DNA from: Nepenthes gracilis | Lineage: Eukaryota > Streptophyta > Magnoliopsida > Caryophyllales > Nepenthaceae | Direction of reading: 5' to 3' | Length of the DNA: 64,000 nucleotides | Assembly (NCBI GenBank): GCA_033239525.1 | Contig: BSYO01000022.1 | Span: 13,774,923-13,838,922 of the forward strand | In this document: positions 46,430 through 57,360 of the stretch, piece after piece | Numbering within the stretch: position 1 is the first letter of the stretch | Layout of the letters: every line of letters begins with the position of its first letter | Position numbers and translations under genes: made by a program | The notes under the pieces: generated by a model | What the model was told of the DNA's origin: nothing | The model's database searches: none | Seen by the model: only the letters and a program-made list of their open reading frames with translations

Positions 46430-46865
46430 TGCACTTTGATAGGGGGAGCTTAGGGGTTATTTTTTTTTTAATTTTGGGGGTATTTTTGTTATTTTCATTT
46501 CAGTATATTATCCCTGTTAGGGGGAGTATTGATTATGTTCGTTAGGGGGAGGATTGATGTTTGGTACATTATTGTATGTTCTCATGCCAATGTACAATGT
46601 ATGCCGTTTAAATTGTTATTATCTTTTGTCCTGTTGGTACTAACCTTGCTTGATCAGGACACTAAAGTATACAGGATGTCACCGCAAGACTTCATCGCAT
46701 CGCCTCAGCAGCTCTCGCATAGCTAGTTACATTGTTTTATGTATTTTTTGTGTATTACTAGGCGTAGGTTTTCATGTACACGGGTTTTATCTCGGTGGTG
46801 TCTGAACCCGTGATTCACTTGTATTTATTTATTTATTTATTTTTGGGTTTTGTCACGGAATTGCC
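46430..46865 (+). other. 3' spacer of element A with repeated GGGGGAG tracts
   Basis: Non-coding. Purine tracts AGGGGGAG at 46441, TTAGGGGGAG at 46517 and TTAGGGGGAG at 46542 precede the true polypurine tract. Equivalent tracts are in B (17854, 17879) and D (60410, 60551). Confidence 0.75.
46779..46812 (+). other. conserved hairpin before the 3' LTR (element A)
   Basis: CACGGGTT (46779-46786) pairs with AACCCGTG (46805-46812); the 18-nt loop contains ATCTCGGTGGTGTCTG. Identical stem and loop to element B; partly decayed in D. Confidence 0.7.
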
Positions 46866-46877
46866 AAAGGGGGAGAT
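46866..46877 (+). other. polypurine tract of element A
   Basis: AAAGGGGGAGAT directly before the 3' LTR. Confidence 0.85.
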
Positions 46878-47941
46878 TGTTAGAGATATTTGTCTTATTG
46901 GCATATTCCGTGACCATATGTATCATTATTTTGATGTCGGGTTGTGGGTTGTCGGGTTAAAGTTCGTTCGGTTCGCTCTCCACATGCTCGAGCCCGCCCA
47001 AAGGCCTCCCGCTCGCCTGGTGCTCGCTAGCGGCTCAAGCCTAAAAACCAGAACCTCCCCCGCTCGCTTCATGCTCAATGGCCGCTCGAGCCGAAATCCC
47101 AGAATGGGGGCCGCTCACTGCGCGCTAGATCCCGGCTCGAGCGCCCGCGGGGTTTCCCACAAAACCCTACGGCCGCTCGCCGCGCGCTCGAACCCCGCTC
47201 GAGCGGCGGCCCAACGGGCAGATTTTTGAACGCGATTTTTTGGTTCCTCTATAAATATTGGCTTATGTTTTTGAAACCCTAAGGACGCCATAAACATTCT
47301 GGAGAGATTATTTTGAGCCCCCATTTGAGAAGAAAGCTTTACATGCTTCAATTGCTTTAGCTTCTCTTGAGAAAACCAAAAGACATTCTTTGAACTTCAT
47401 GATCTAAAGTGTTTTCTCACCATTTTTCTTTTACTCTTTCTATTCAAACTTCCATCCTTCTACCTGCGTTGGAGACGTTGGATCGTGAAGAAGGAGATCC
47501 GTTCGTGATTGGCAATTCAAGTGGCACGAGAGGGAAGAGTGGCTTGAAGACCGGAAGGTGTCCGGTTCCGTTGCCGCGGGCAAATCCAAGGAGTTCCTTG
47601 GTAGGGATCACGTGTCGGGAGTAAGTCGGCTAGGTTAGCGCGTCGTTACCACCTGGGCTGTAAGTTGATTTTCATAGTGCATTACTTCCCTGGCCGTTGA
47701 CGCCCGGAGTGTTTTTCTCGATACCGTGGGTATCGAATTTTCACTTCGTCACCAAAAATTGGGTCTTTATTATTGTTGTTCATTATTATATACATATTGT
47801 GTGTGCTTATTAGTTGCTTATACATCTAGAGTTAAATATCCCTTATGTGTATCGGATATTTAAATTAATTAATTTATTTTATTGCTTCCGCAATACTTGT
47901 AACGGGGTCGAAACACGTTAACACCGAAACGTACTTTTTCA
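46878..47941 (+). repeat. 3' LTR of element A
   Basis: 1,064 bp, TGTTAGAGATA...CTTTTTCA, with four GC-rich units at 46975-47220. Confidence 0.93.
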
Positions 47942-48490
47942 GTCATGATCATGGAAAGTGCACGGAAGATCTAAAACAAAATCCATGCTAATGTTTTACC
48001 ATAGTTTACTTGGAATAATGAGAGGTTGATACAATCCCTGATTTAAAAGTCTGCCCTTGGCATGTTGGAAGTGACATACTTTTTCATAAATTGTTCAAAT
48101 CATGCTTAAATTTTGGTCAAAAGTTTCTTTCTTTTACCAAATGGATTGTTTTGTCTCACCTGGGGTGCCCATCTAATCCATCGCCGTGGAGCTAAAAAAT
48201 AATCTAAAGTCGTAAGGATATCTCAGATATACATAATTGAATTTATCAAAATAAGAAATCGTCTATTAGACAAAATGGGTCCTCGGGCCATGCAAACAAT
48301 GCTCAAAAATTTTGGAGAAATATGAATCTATATGATAACTTTTAGAAAATAAATTAATATTAGTTACCTCATAAAATAAAGTATGGAGAAGACAAAACTT
48401 CGGCTTAAGGCATTGGCCATTTTGTTGGAAGCTACCGATTTGTGCTTGAAAATGAACTTGTGTTCCTAGAGGAAGAAAATCCACTTGACA
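47942..48490 (-). pseudogene. Ty3/gypsy G3 pol: RNase H end and integrase N-terminus
   Basis: Minus strand from 48490: NKMANALSR-like end of RNase H, a connection region, zinc-domain remnants (VCMARGPILSN...), then SLFQVNYGKTLAWILF and ALSMI, joining to DFIF at 43521. The usual MDFVLGLPRT block is recognisable near 47960-47990. The piece is cut at 48491 by the start of an unrelated LTR. Confidence 0.7.
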
Positions 48491-49475
48491 TGTAATATCC
48501 CGAATCTCAATTAAATTTATTTTAGATGCAATAGATTATAAGGAAAAAAGAAAATAATAATAATAATATTGTTATTATTATTATTTTAAAGGGAAACTCA
48601 ACAGCAAAAAGTAAAAGAAAAAGGAAAAAAAAGGAGAAGGAAAGGAGAGACAGAGAGGAAGAGGAAGGGAAGAGAGAGAGAGAGGAAATGCGACGTGGGG
48701 AGCTACAACGACCGCTGTAGCCGGAGGAATCGGTGCCACGAATGGAAGTCGAAGAAACTCTCTTTTTGATTTACCTTCTAATATGTGCAGTGGTGTGAGT
48801 AGAGGAAGGGAATCGCGAGCCAAGAGGAGCGGTCGCCGTCGTTGTTGCCGTCATTGGAGGAAATATATGAAATTGAGGCAAGCAAATACTTCCATTCTCT
48901 TTATTTATACTAATTCTTTGCTTGCATGTATTAATTTTGAAAAAAATTGGCCAAATTGTGATTGCTGGGTGAAATCGAGAGCCACAGCTCTCACACGCAT
49001 GGGAAGAGGTATGCACAGAATGAGAAGAGGAGAGAAGAGAGGAGAAAGAAGAGAGGAAGCACACGGCACGGGAGGGGAGGTAGTGCATGGGTTGCAGCCG
49101 AGTAGCACAGTGGAAAGCCTCACGGCAGGAGAGAGAGAAGGGCGCATGAGAAGAGGAGAGAGAAAAGATCAGTTTGGGACCTCAAAGCGTCCTTTTGGTA
49201 AACCTATTTGGTATAAAGTCGATGCAAATATCCTTTCATCCTATCTTTGATATTGTTTAGCATTTGATATGTTATATATGTATATTTTATATCAGTATAT
49301 TGTATGGATAATGGGCGAGGTCTGAAACCCGGTAGGTTGGTGCTTGTGTTAGACCATGGTGGTTCGAGACCCTAGTGGGTCAATACATGATGATTGAGAA
49401 TTATAAGCTTAAAATATAGTTGGACTAATAGAGCCAATATTGGATATTGGATGGTCGAGAGTTACAAGCCAAAAA
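48491..49475 (+). repeat. Tekay-like LTR, left part (split by G2)
   Basis: Begins TGTAATATCCCGAATCTC, a typical gypsy LTR start. A purine-rich block follows at 48590-49180, then minisatellite units up to 49475, where G2 inserted. Related to the LTR at 1841. No coding region of its own is attached, so it may be a solo LTR. Confidence 0.6.
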
Positions 49476-51504
49476 TGTGATGTACTGTATTTTCAACTAG
49501 AAATCCGATAAAATTCCGGCGGTAATAAGGACGCCGGCCTAATACAAAATCTATCAATAACCTATATAGCACAATAAATAACCACAACAGAACTCAACCA
49601 CCAAACACACATCTCGACACAGGATCCAAAAAGCCACTGAACTACACATGTCACCAACATCATAATTTCGAGTACGACGTCGACTCAGATAAGATGCCAC
49701 TAAATTCCCAACCAAACCATATGTACTTGCGGAAGCAAATACATTCAATACGAATAGCGAAAAATATACTATGTATACACTATCACGTGCACACACATCA
49801 TTATACATATCCATTTCAAAATAATACAAATGTTCTCCAAAAGGCAAAATCACAAAATTATGTCCTCAAGGTTCTTCCATCACGGTCCGCAGCCCAGTTG
49901 GATACTAAACTCTCACTTTGCCTCATCAGACATAAGGGCAGGCTCATCTAGAGAAAAGAAGGCAGCAAAGGTAAGCAAATTGCTCAGCAAATGTATAAAA
50001 TCAAAGGCGGTAAAATGATATAACATAATATGAAACAAAGAGAGAGTATAATATGAATGCATACATCATGAAATGTGATCAAAGACACTATGGAATATAA
50101 TTATCTTTAACTCTTGCTTATTCTTTTTTTAAATTCTAAAATATGTATGAACTTCTTTTACTTTATGGACCAGGGCCAATAGGTCTTACCAGCTAACAGA
50201 ATAGCCAATTGAGAAAAGGAATGTGTTTGCATGTATACATTCTAAATAGTGCCTGATACCTAGGGCTAGAAAATAGATACACCATCAGAACGTCTCCCAT
50301 GATCCAGGATGCTATCCACACAATTTTAACGTCCCGTGGTGGACGGTGCCCATTACCTAGGGACAGAAAACAAATACACCACCAAAACATCTCTCGTGGT
50401 CCAGGAACATTCTTTGATCTACCACTATAATATCTTAAAGTATGATAAGGAATATCACCCACTACAATAAACGGCCAAGGTAACTCTTGAGTTTTTATTG
50501 TAATATCGATAGCATGCCAGGGGATACTACCCTCTAAAATACAATTCATTGATCCAAATTCTTAATTATTTATTCTTACATCTCTTGCTTAATTCTTATA
50601 TACAAATATGGATCATCATATCTTATGGGCTCAAGTCTTCACGAGACTTTGGATATATATATAGTTTAACAATCGGGCAAACATGACTTTAGAGCTTTCG
50701 AATGATAATTCCTTCACAAACAGTTTACAATAATAATTCCAGAATATACAACTGGGTACATAAAATCATGTATAAATTAGATGTCAATTTAAACAAAACA
50801 AAGTCATGCAGAATTATCAAAGTGGCTCGCATTAATAGTGCCCGCGCGGATATAGAGGTCATATATACAAATTTGGACACCTAATTGATAAATTAACATA
50901 TTTATGATACAGGTGACAATATTCTAAAGCAATGATATGTATAAATCCCAATATAATCGGTGGAATCCTCTGAGGCATGGGATTAGGGTTTCCAGGTGCA
51001 AAAAATCATACAAATCTCACCAATCAGACATGGAATCGAAGTATATACATGTTAGGATTATGGGTAATACGAAATAACAACTTAATCGGGTATCAGAACA
51101 AGGTTACCCAAAGAAAACAAGATGAATGTGCGAGAAAAATGAGAGAAAAGGGTATGAGAATATTTACCTTGACCTGATCTATAACTGTTTTAACTAATAC
51201 GAGTTCGGATTTGGACTTGGGAAGCTTGGATCCTTCCTTCTCTCTCTACCTCTTCGAGCTCTCTCTCTCTCTCTACTAAAAATGGCTGAAAATAAATGAC
51301 CGTTCGAACCCTTGTAGGTATTTATATCGTTGGCAGGAGCGCCTGCATGTGTTCCAGCACCCAGCAAGAGGCGCTCGACGAGCACCTCTCACCAATATGT
51401 CCTATGTTCCCAAAACCTAATTTTTCCATATGAATTAAATCTATTTTTGATTATATAACTTAAGTATCTACTAAATATTATGTGATGGAATCCAAAACCT
51501 CACA
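49476..51504 (-). repeat. 3' LTR of G2
   Basis: 2,029 bp. The minus strand starts TGTGAGGTTTTGG (51504) and ends at 49476. It aligns with 56235-57360 plus 61795-62818. It carries the undisrupted site equivalent to the element D insertion (50591-50610). Confidence 0.9.
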
Positions 51505-51520
51505 ACTCTCTCCCACTTAA
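51505..51520 (-). other. polypurine tract of G2
   Basis: Minus strand AAGTGGGAGAGAGT directly before the 3' LTR. Confidence 0.65.
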
Positions 51521-51544
51521 AAAATTTCAATCCCGAAACTAACG

Positions 51545-52900
51545 AATCTTAACACTTAAATGAGAAGACATACCTTGAAATAAATAGGCATACTTGTCCG
51601 GAATTTCCTCCTCCTTCTCCCACGTCGCCTCCTCGCGAGAGTAATTCCTCCACAAAACTTTCACTAGAGGATGGTCTTCGAACGCAAGATCTGATTCTTT
51701 CGATCTAAAATTTGAACCGGTTCCTCTGAATACAATAAATCTTCCTGGATGGTCAAGGGACCATAATCGATGACATGCGCCAAATCATGGACGTACTTCC
51801 TCAACATCGAGATATATAAGACATTGTGCACCTCAGCCAAACTCGGTAGCAATGCCAAATGATACGCCACTTTACCAATTCTCTTAAGGATTTCAAGGGG
51901 TCCAATAAATCGCGGCTTTATCTTCCCTTTGACACCAAATCTGAAAACTCTCTTCCACGATGACAGCTTGAGGAATATAAGGTCTCCGACCTCGAATCTA
52001 AACTTGGATCTCCTCCGATCGACGTCACTCTTCTGTCAATTCTGAGCCATTTTTAATTTCTCAAATACCACCGTGATCTTTTCCGACAAATTTCAAATTA
52101 CATCAAGATCGAACAAACGTCTATCTCCTATCTCCTCCAAATGGATGGGAGATCGGCACTTTCTATCATAAAGTGCCCCAAAAGAAGCCATACCGATACT
52201 TTCCTGGAAACTATTGTTACAAGAAAACTCGCCCAACGCCAGGTGATCATTCAAATTTCCTCTCATCTTCATCACCGAGGCTCTAAGCATATCCTCTAAT
52301 ATCTAAATTGTCCACTCATAATGGCCATCGGTCTGAGGGTGATACGCTGTACTGAATTTTAGGTTTGTCTCTAACTCCCAGTGCAAACTCTTCTAGAACT
52401 TAGAGACGAGACGTGGATCACAATCGGACACAATAGATACGAGTACATCTTGCAATCTAACAATTTTGTTAATGTACAACTGTGTCAGGCTATCACGAGA
52501 ATATATTGTCCAAATAGCTAAGAAATAAGCCGACTTTATTAGCCGATCCACAATAACCCAAATAGCATCATGATTCCTTGGGGTCCTAGGCAAGCACAAA
52601 ACAAAATCCATAGAAATATTTTCCCACTTTCAGCTCGAATGGGAAAGGGCTGCAAAAGAACCGATGGGCTTCCTCCTCTCAGCCTTCAACTGCTGACAAA
52701 TAATATATCGGCCAACAAAGGTAATAATATCCATTCGTATATTTCTCCACTAGAATATTTTTCTCAAGTCCTGGTACATCTTATTATTCCAAAGTGAATC
52801 GTACCTGGTTCTGTGAGCCTCCCTCATAATCTCCTCCTTTAGATCCTTATTGTCAGATACACACAAACGATCCTAGAAGTACAAAACTCCATCAGCACAG
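51545..52900 (-). pseudogene. integrase and chromodomain of G2
   Basis: From 52900 downward: linker with CQQLKAE, then 52611-52393 (MDFVLCLPRTPRNHDAIWVIVDRLIKSAYFLA..., SIVSDCDPRL), 52290-52093 (core end, MLRASVMKMRGNLNDHLALGEFSCNN), and 51870-51664 (C-terminal MAYHLALLPSLAEVHNVLYISMLRKYVHD). The chromodomain (VQILDRKNQILRSK, then EEATWEKEEE after a one-base shift) ends at about 51545. Stops and frameshifts throughout; SDRDP has become SDCDP. Confidence 0.85.
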
Positions 52901-52999
52901 ACACAAAAATCTCTCCGAAATCTTGATTCAGGTCTCTAACAATGTCCATCAAGAATGGGCCACTTGCCTACCCTTTCGTAATCCTCTAAAGGATCTCGG

Positions 53000-53548
53000 G
53001 ATGCACATACAAAATGGACAACATCATCTAGTTGCCTTTGACATAGCGCTGGATATTACAAAGCTTTGAGTCATCCAGCATCTCTATCTGCTTGATCTGC
53101 AGTCTTGCTATAAGACCGGTCCGACGGCTCAAGGCATCAGCGACTGCATTTGCCTTCCAAGGTTGATAATGGATCTCACTATCCTTAAGGAATTTGATCT
53201 ACCTCCGCTGCCTCATATTCAGCTCTTTTTATGATAACATGTACTTAAGGCTTTTGTGATCGGAATACACAAAAATTTCTCGCCATAAAAATAGTGCCTC
53301 CAAATATTTAATGTAAACACCACGACGGCCAATTCTAAGTCATGGGTCAGATAGTTCTTCTCATGAATCTTTAATTGCTGAGATCCATAAGCGACCACCT
53401 TCCCATTTTTCATCAAGAGACAGCCAAGGCCATACTTAGAGGTATCACAATACACCTCGAACCCACCCGAACAGTTAGGTATAGTCAAGATCGGTGGAGT
53501 AGTCAAACGATCCTTCAGCCTTTAGAAGCTTCGGTCGCACTCTTCGGT
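53000..53548 (-). pseudogene. RNase H of G2
   Basis: 53506-53219 reads [67 protein letters not shown], the gypsy RNase H with the first Asp (YCDTS) and Glu (DLELAV). The rest is frameshifted toward 53000. Confidence 0.85.
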
Positions 53549-54529
53549 CTAATCAAAACTTGCTTCCTTCTTCATCAAACGGGTGAGAGGCAAAGCAATT
53601 CGAGAGAAGTTCTCCACAAAACGGCGATAGTAACCAGCCATCCCCAAAAAGCTATGGACTTCCATCACGAACGTCGGTCGATTCCAACTGATCACCACTT
53701 CAACTTTCTTTGGGTCTACCGAGACTCCTCCATTAGAGATGACATGGCCCAAGAACAGTACCTCCTTGAGACAAAACTCACACTTGTTTAGTTTCGGGAA
53801 CAACTGATTCTCTCAAAGGGTCTGAAGCACGATCCTTAAATACTCTTCATGCTTGACACAACTCTTGGAATAAACCAAAATGTCGTCGACGAAGACCATG
53901 ACAAATTTATCCAAGTACGGCTGGAAGACCCAATTCATTAAACCCATAAACACAGCTGGTGCATTAGTCAATCCGAACGGCATCACCAGAAACTTATAAT
54001 GGCTATGCCTCATTCAAAAATTCGTCTTCGCTACATCCTCCTTCTTGATGTGAAGCTGATGATACGCCGACTAGAGATTGATCATGGAGAGCACATGGGT
54101 CCCTTGCAATTGATCGAAAAGGTCATCAATCCATGACAACGGGTACTTATTCTTGATCGTGATCTTGTTCAATTCACGATAATCTATACACTGCCTCAAG
54201 GTCTCATCCTTTTTCTTCATGAATAGGATTGGAGCACCCCATGGTGAAATACTAGGTCTAATGAAACCTAAATTCAAAAGGTCCTACAGTTGCTGCTTTA
54301 ACTCATATAACTTGGCAGGAGCTATACGATAAGGAGTCCTCAAAATAGGTATTGATCCCGGCACAAGATCAATCCCAAACTCAATCTCCCGGTGTGGTGG
54401 AAAGGTAGACAACATATCAAGAAACACATCCTCAAACTCACACACAGCCAGAATCTCCCAAGTCGAAAACTTACGGCTCTCCTCCACCCTAGCGTAAGCC
54501 AAATAGGCTTCACATCCACTCCATAACAA
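53549..54529 (-). pseudogene. reverse transcriptase of G2
   Basis: One reading frame interrupted by in-frame stops at 54284-54286, about 54068-54070, 54014-54016, 53813-53815 and 53549-53551. Recognisable: [72 protein letters not shown], catalytic [12 protein letters not shown], then VLFLGHVISNGGVSVDPKKVE. The catalytic FVDD is intact, but the gene cannot be translated through. Confidence 0.92.
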
Positions 54530-55138
54530 ATGACAGGCTTACATAGCCGAAATGAAGATGGACGACTCCACTTGTTGAATTCCCTGAATGTGAAAGGGTT
54601 CACATCCTGGAATTACAAAGTTAACTTTCTTGTGGAAACAATCAATGGTTGCATGATTTCTCGACAACCAATACATACTCAGAATAATATCAAAATCAAG
54701 CATATTCAAAAGAATTAAATCGACAACTAACTGTAGCCCATTCACCTCAACCAGACACCCAGGGTAGGAAACATCAGTTACAACAGAAGATCTCGTGGGC
54801 GTCGACACAACCAATGAATAATCAAGGATAACGGGAGATTGTATCAAATGACGAGCAAATCGAGGTGATACGAAAGAATGAGTTGATCCATAATCAAAAA
54901 GTGTATAAGCAGAAACACCACAAATAGAAAGAATACCTTCCACGACCGCATTAGATGCCTTGGCTTCACTGGCAGAGACAGCAAACACTTTTCCCGAAAC
55001 AGCTAGCTTTGGGCTAAAGGCTTTCTTCTTAAGAGGAGAATTCTTAATCTTGTGCCCGGGTTGCCCACAATTAAAACATGCGCCCAATGCCTTGTAACAA
55101 GGCTTATCACCATGAGACTTCCCACAATGCTGACACAA
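54530..55138 (-). pseudogene. Gag zinc knuckle and protease of G2
   Basis: 199 open codons from 55138. Two Cys/His clusters (CQHCGKSHGDKPC and CFNCGQPGHKIKNS, the last Cys lost) are followed by the protease (GVSAYTLFDYGSTHSFVSPRFARHL), whose active-site DSG reads DYG. Then YPGCLVEVNGLQLVVDLILLNMLDFDIILSMYWLSRNHATIDC. Confidence 0.85.
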
Positions 55139-55150
55139 ATCGGCGGGAGC

Positions 55151-56212
55151 TTAGTTGGCTGGTGTAGCTGGGCTAGCCCTCTTGCCTTGGTCCACTTGCT
55201 TCAATTTCTTTGGTGGCCTGGCTGAACCCGGACTAGGACTAGAGCCGATGCCACTTCTGCTAGATGCCCTCTTCCTAAAATACTCCTCATTTTCAAGCTC
55301 CTTGTCATAGATCAAGGCACGATCCAATACCTCCCCATAGGTTGACAGCTTGAGGGTCACCAACTGCTTGTGGATATTATCCCGCAAGCCTTATAGAAAC
55401 TTTCTGGCCTTCATTTCCTCATCTTTGACCATGTATGGAGCACACCGAGCTAACTTCATGAACTTTGTATCATAATCAGCTACCATCCTATTCCATTGCC
55501 TTAGACGAATAAATTCTTCCTCCTTCTGCACTCAGAGGGCAGACGGAAAATACTTTTCCATAAATGTGTTCTCGAATATGGCCTAAGCGATCTCATACTC
55601 CGGCACACCCAATGACCTTTTCTTCATTTCACACCAGTGATGGGCTTCTCCTTCCAATCGGTAAGAGGTGAATAACACCGGGTCCTCCTCAAGACAGTGA
55701 ATGACAACAAAAACTTTCTTCAGCCTTTGAAACCATGTATTTGCTTTAATTGGATCGGGCTCCCCCAGAAACTCAAGAATCCTCTCTTAAACGAATCAGT
55801 CATAAGTAAAGGGTCCAGGATTTGCCGGAGCTGGGAGCGGAGTAGGAATAGGCACAGGAGTGAGATTCCTCTGTTCCAAAATCTCAATGATGTCAATCAT
55901 TCTGCCTAATAAATCCAGCTATTTAGCTTCTCGATCGCGAGGCTAGCCACCTCCCCACATAAACCTCCTTCTTGGCGGCACACTCAGATATAGATGACTG
56001 CTCTGAAATAAGAACGGGATGGGTCAGATTACAGATCGGGCATCAACTAGAATCTAATAATTCTATACAAATAAACATAGCTAACAGCCTAAGTAGAGAG
56101 ACAATGACAACTGAGACTACCCAACTAACTTAACCATCCAATACCTACATTAACTTATTCTATCTAGCCTATATTATCTTAGGCTTCCGTATAAGATTCA
56201 GATCAAACCTAT
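55151..56212 (-). pseudogene. gag of G2
   Basis: Minus strand. Capsid region with stops: EGEAHHWCEMKKRS near 55650, FMEKYFPSAL near 55560, then 55387-55151 (MRDNIHKQLVTLKLSTYGEVLDRALIYDKELENEE..., a basic tail). Typical Tekay gag. The N-terminus towards 56212 is decayed. Confidence 0.75.
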
Positions 56213-56217
56213 GGCAT

Positions 56218-56234
56218 CTCGTCTTTGACACAAC
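56218..56234 (-). other. degenerate primer-binding site of G2
   Basis: Minus strand TTGTGTCAAAGACG after the 5' LTR. Resembles TTGGTATCAGAGCG (initiator Met-tRNA type) with changes. Confidence 0.45.
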
Positions 56235-57360
56235 TGTGACATACCGTATTTTCAATCAAAAATCCAGCAGAATTTCAACTGTAATACGGACGTCGGTGTC
56301 AAATACAAAATCTATCAATAACCTGTCTAGCACAATAAATATCCACAATAGAACTCAACAACCAAACACACATCCCGACACAAGATCCAAAAAGCCACTA
56401 AACTACACGTGACGCAAACGTCATAATTCTGTGTACAAAGTTAGTTCAGACAAAATGCCACTATGTCTCCAGCCAAACCATAATTACCTGCGCAAGCAAA
56501 TTCATTCAACACAAATAGCAAAAAGTACACTATGTGTACACCATCACGTCCACATACATTATTATACATATCCATTTCAAAATAATACAAATGTTCCCCA
56601 AAAGGAAAAATCACAAAATTATGTCCTCAAGGTTCTTCTATCACAATCCGCAGCCTAGTCAGCTTCTAAGCTCTCACTCTGCCTCATTAGGCATAAAGGC
56701 ATGCTCATCTGGAGGAAGGAAGGTAGCAAGGGTGAGAAAATTGCTCAACCAATGCATAAAATCAAAGGTAGTAAAATGATATACATAATATGGAATAGAG
56801 AGAGAGTACAATTTGAATGCATACATCATGAAATGTGATCAAAGACACTTGTGGAATATAATTATCTTTTAACTTTTGCTTATTCTTTCTTTAAATTCTA
56901 GAACATGTATGAATTTCTTTTACTTTACGAACCAGAGCTAGTAGACTTTACCAGCTAACGGAGTAGCCAATCGAGGAAAGGAATGTATTTGTACGCACAC
57001 ATTCTAAATGGTGCCCGATACGTAGGGCTAGAAAACAGATACATGACTAGAACGTCTCCCGTGGTCTAGGATGCTATCCACGCAACTTTAAATCCCATGG
57101 CGTATGCTGCCTAATACCTGGGACAGAAAACAAATACACCACCAAAACATCTCCTGTGGTCTAGGAGCATTCCTCGATCTACCACTATAATATCGTAAGA
57201 CATGCGAAGGAATATCACCCATTACAATACACAGCCAAGGTAACCCTTAAGTTTTCACTATAATATCGATGACATGTCAGGGGATACTACCTTCTGAAAT
57301 ATAATTTATTGGTTCAGATTCTTAATTACTTATTTTTATATCTCTTTCTTAATTCTTATA
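56235..57360 (-). repeat. 5' LTR of G2, part on the gag side
   Basis: Aligns with 49476-50600 of the 3' LTR. Ends in the target site TTATA at 57356-57360, where element D begins. Confidence 0.9.

Larger units (their letters stand above)
43522..47941 (+). mobile_element. gag-only Sirevirus-like element A, full length
   Basis: 4,420 bp with LTRs at 43522-44512 and 46878-47941 and the identical target duplication GTCAT at 43517-43521 and 47942-47946. It is inserted in the integrase of gypsy element G3. Same family as B: Met-tRNA primer site, gag only, repeated GGGGGAG tracts, hairpin, polypurine tract. The 5' LTR is about 70 bp shorter because it lacks one unit of the GC-rich repeat. Confidence 0.93.
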
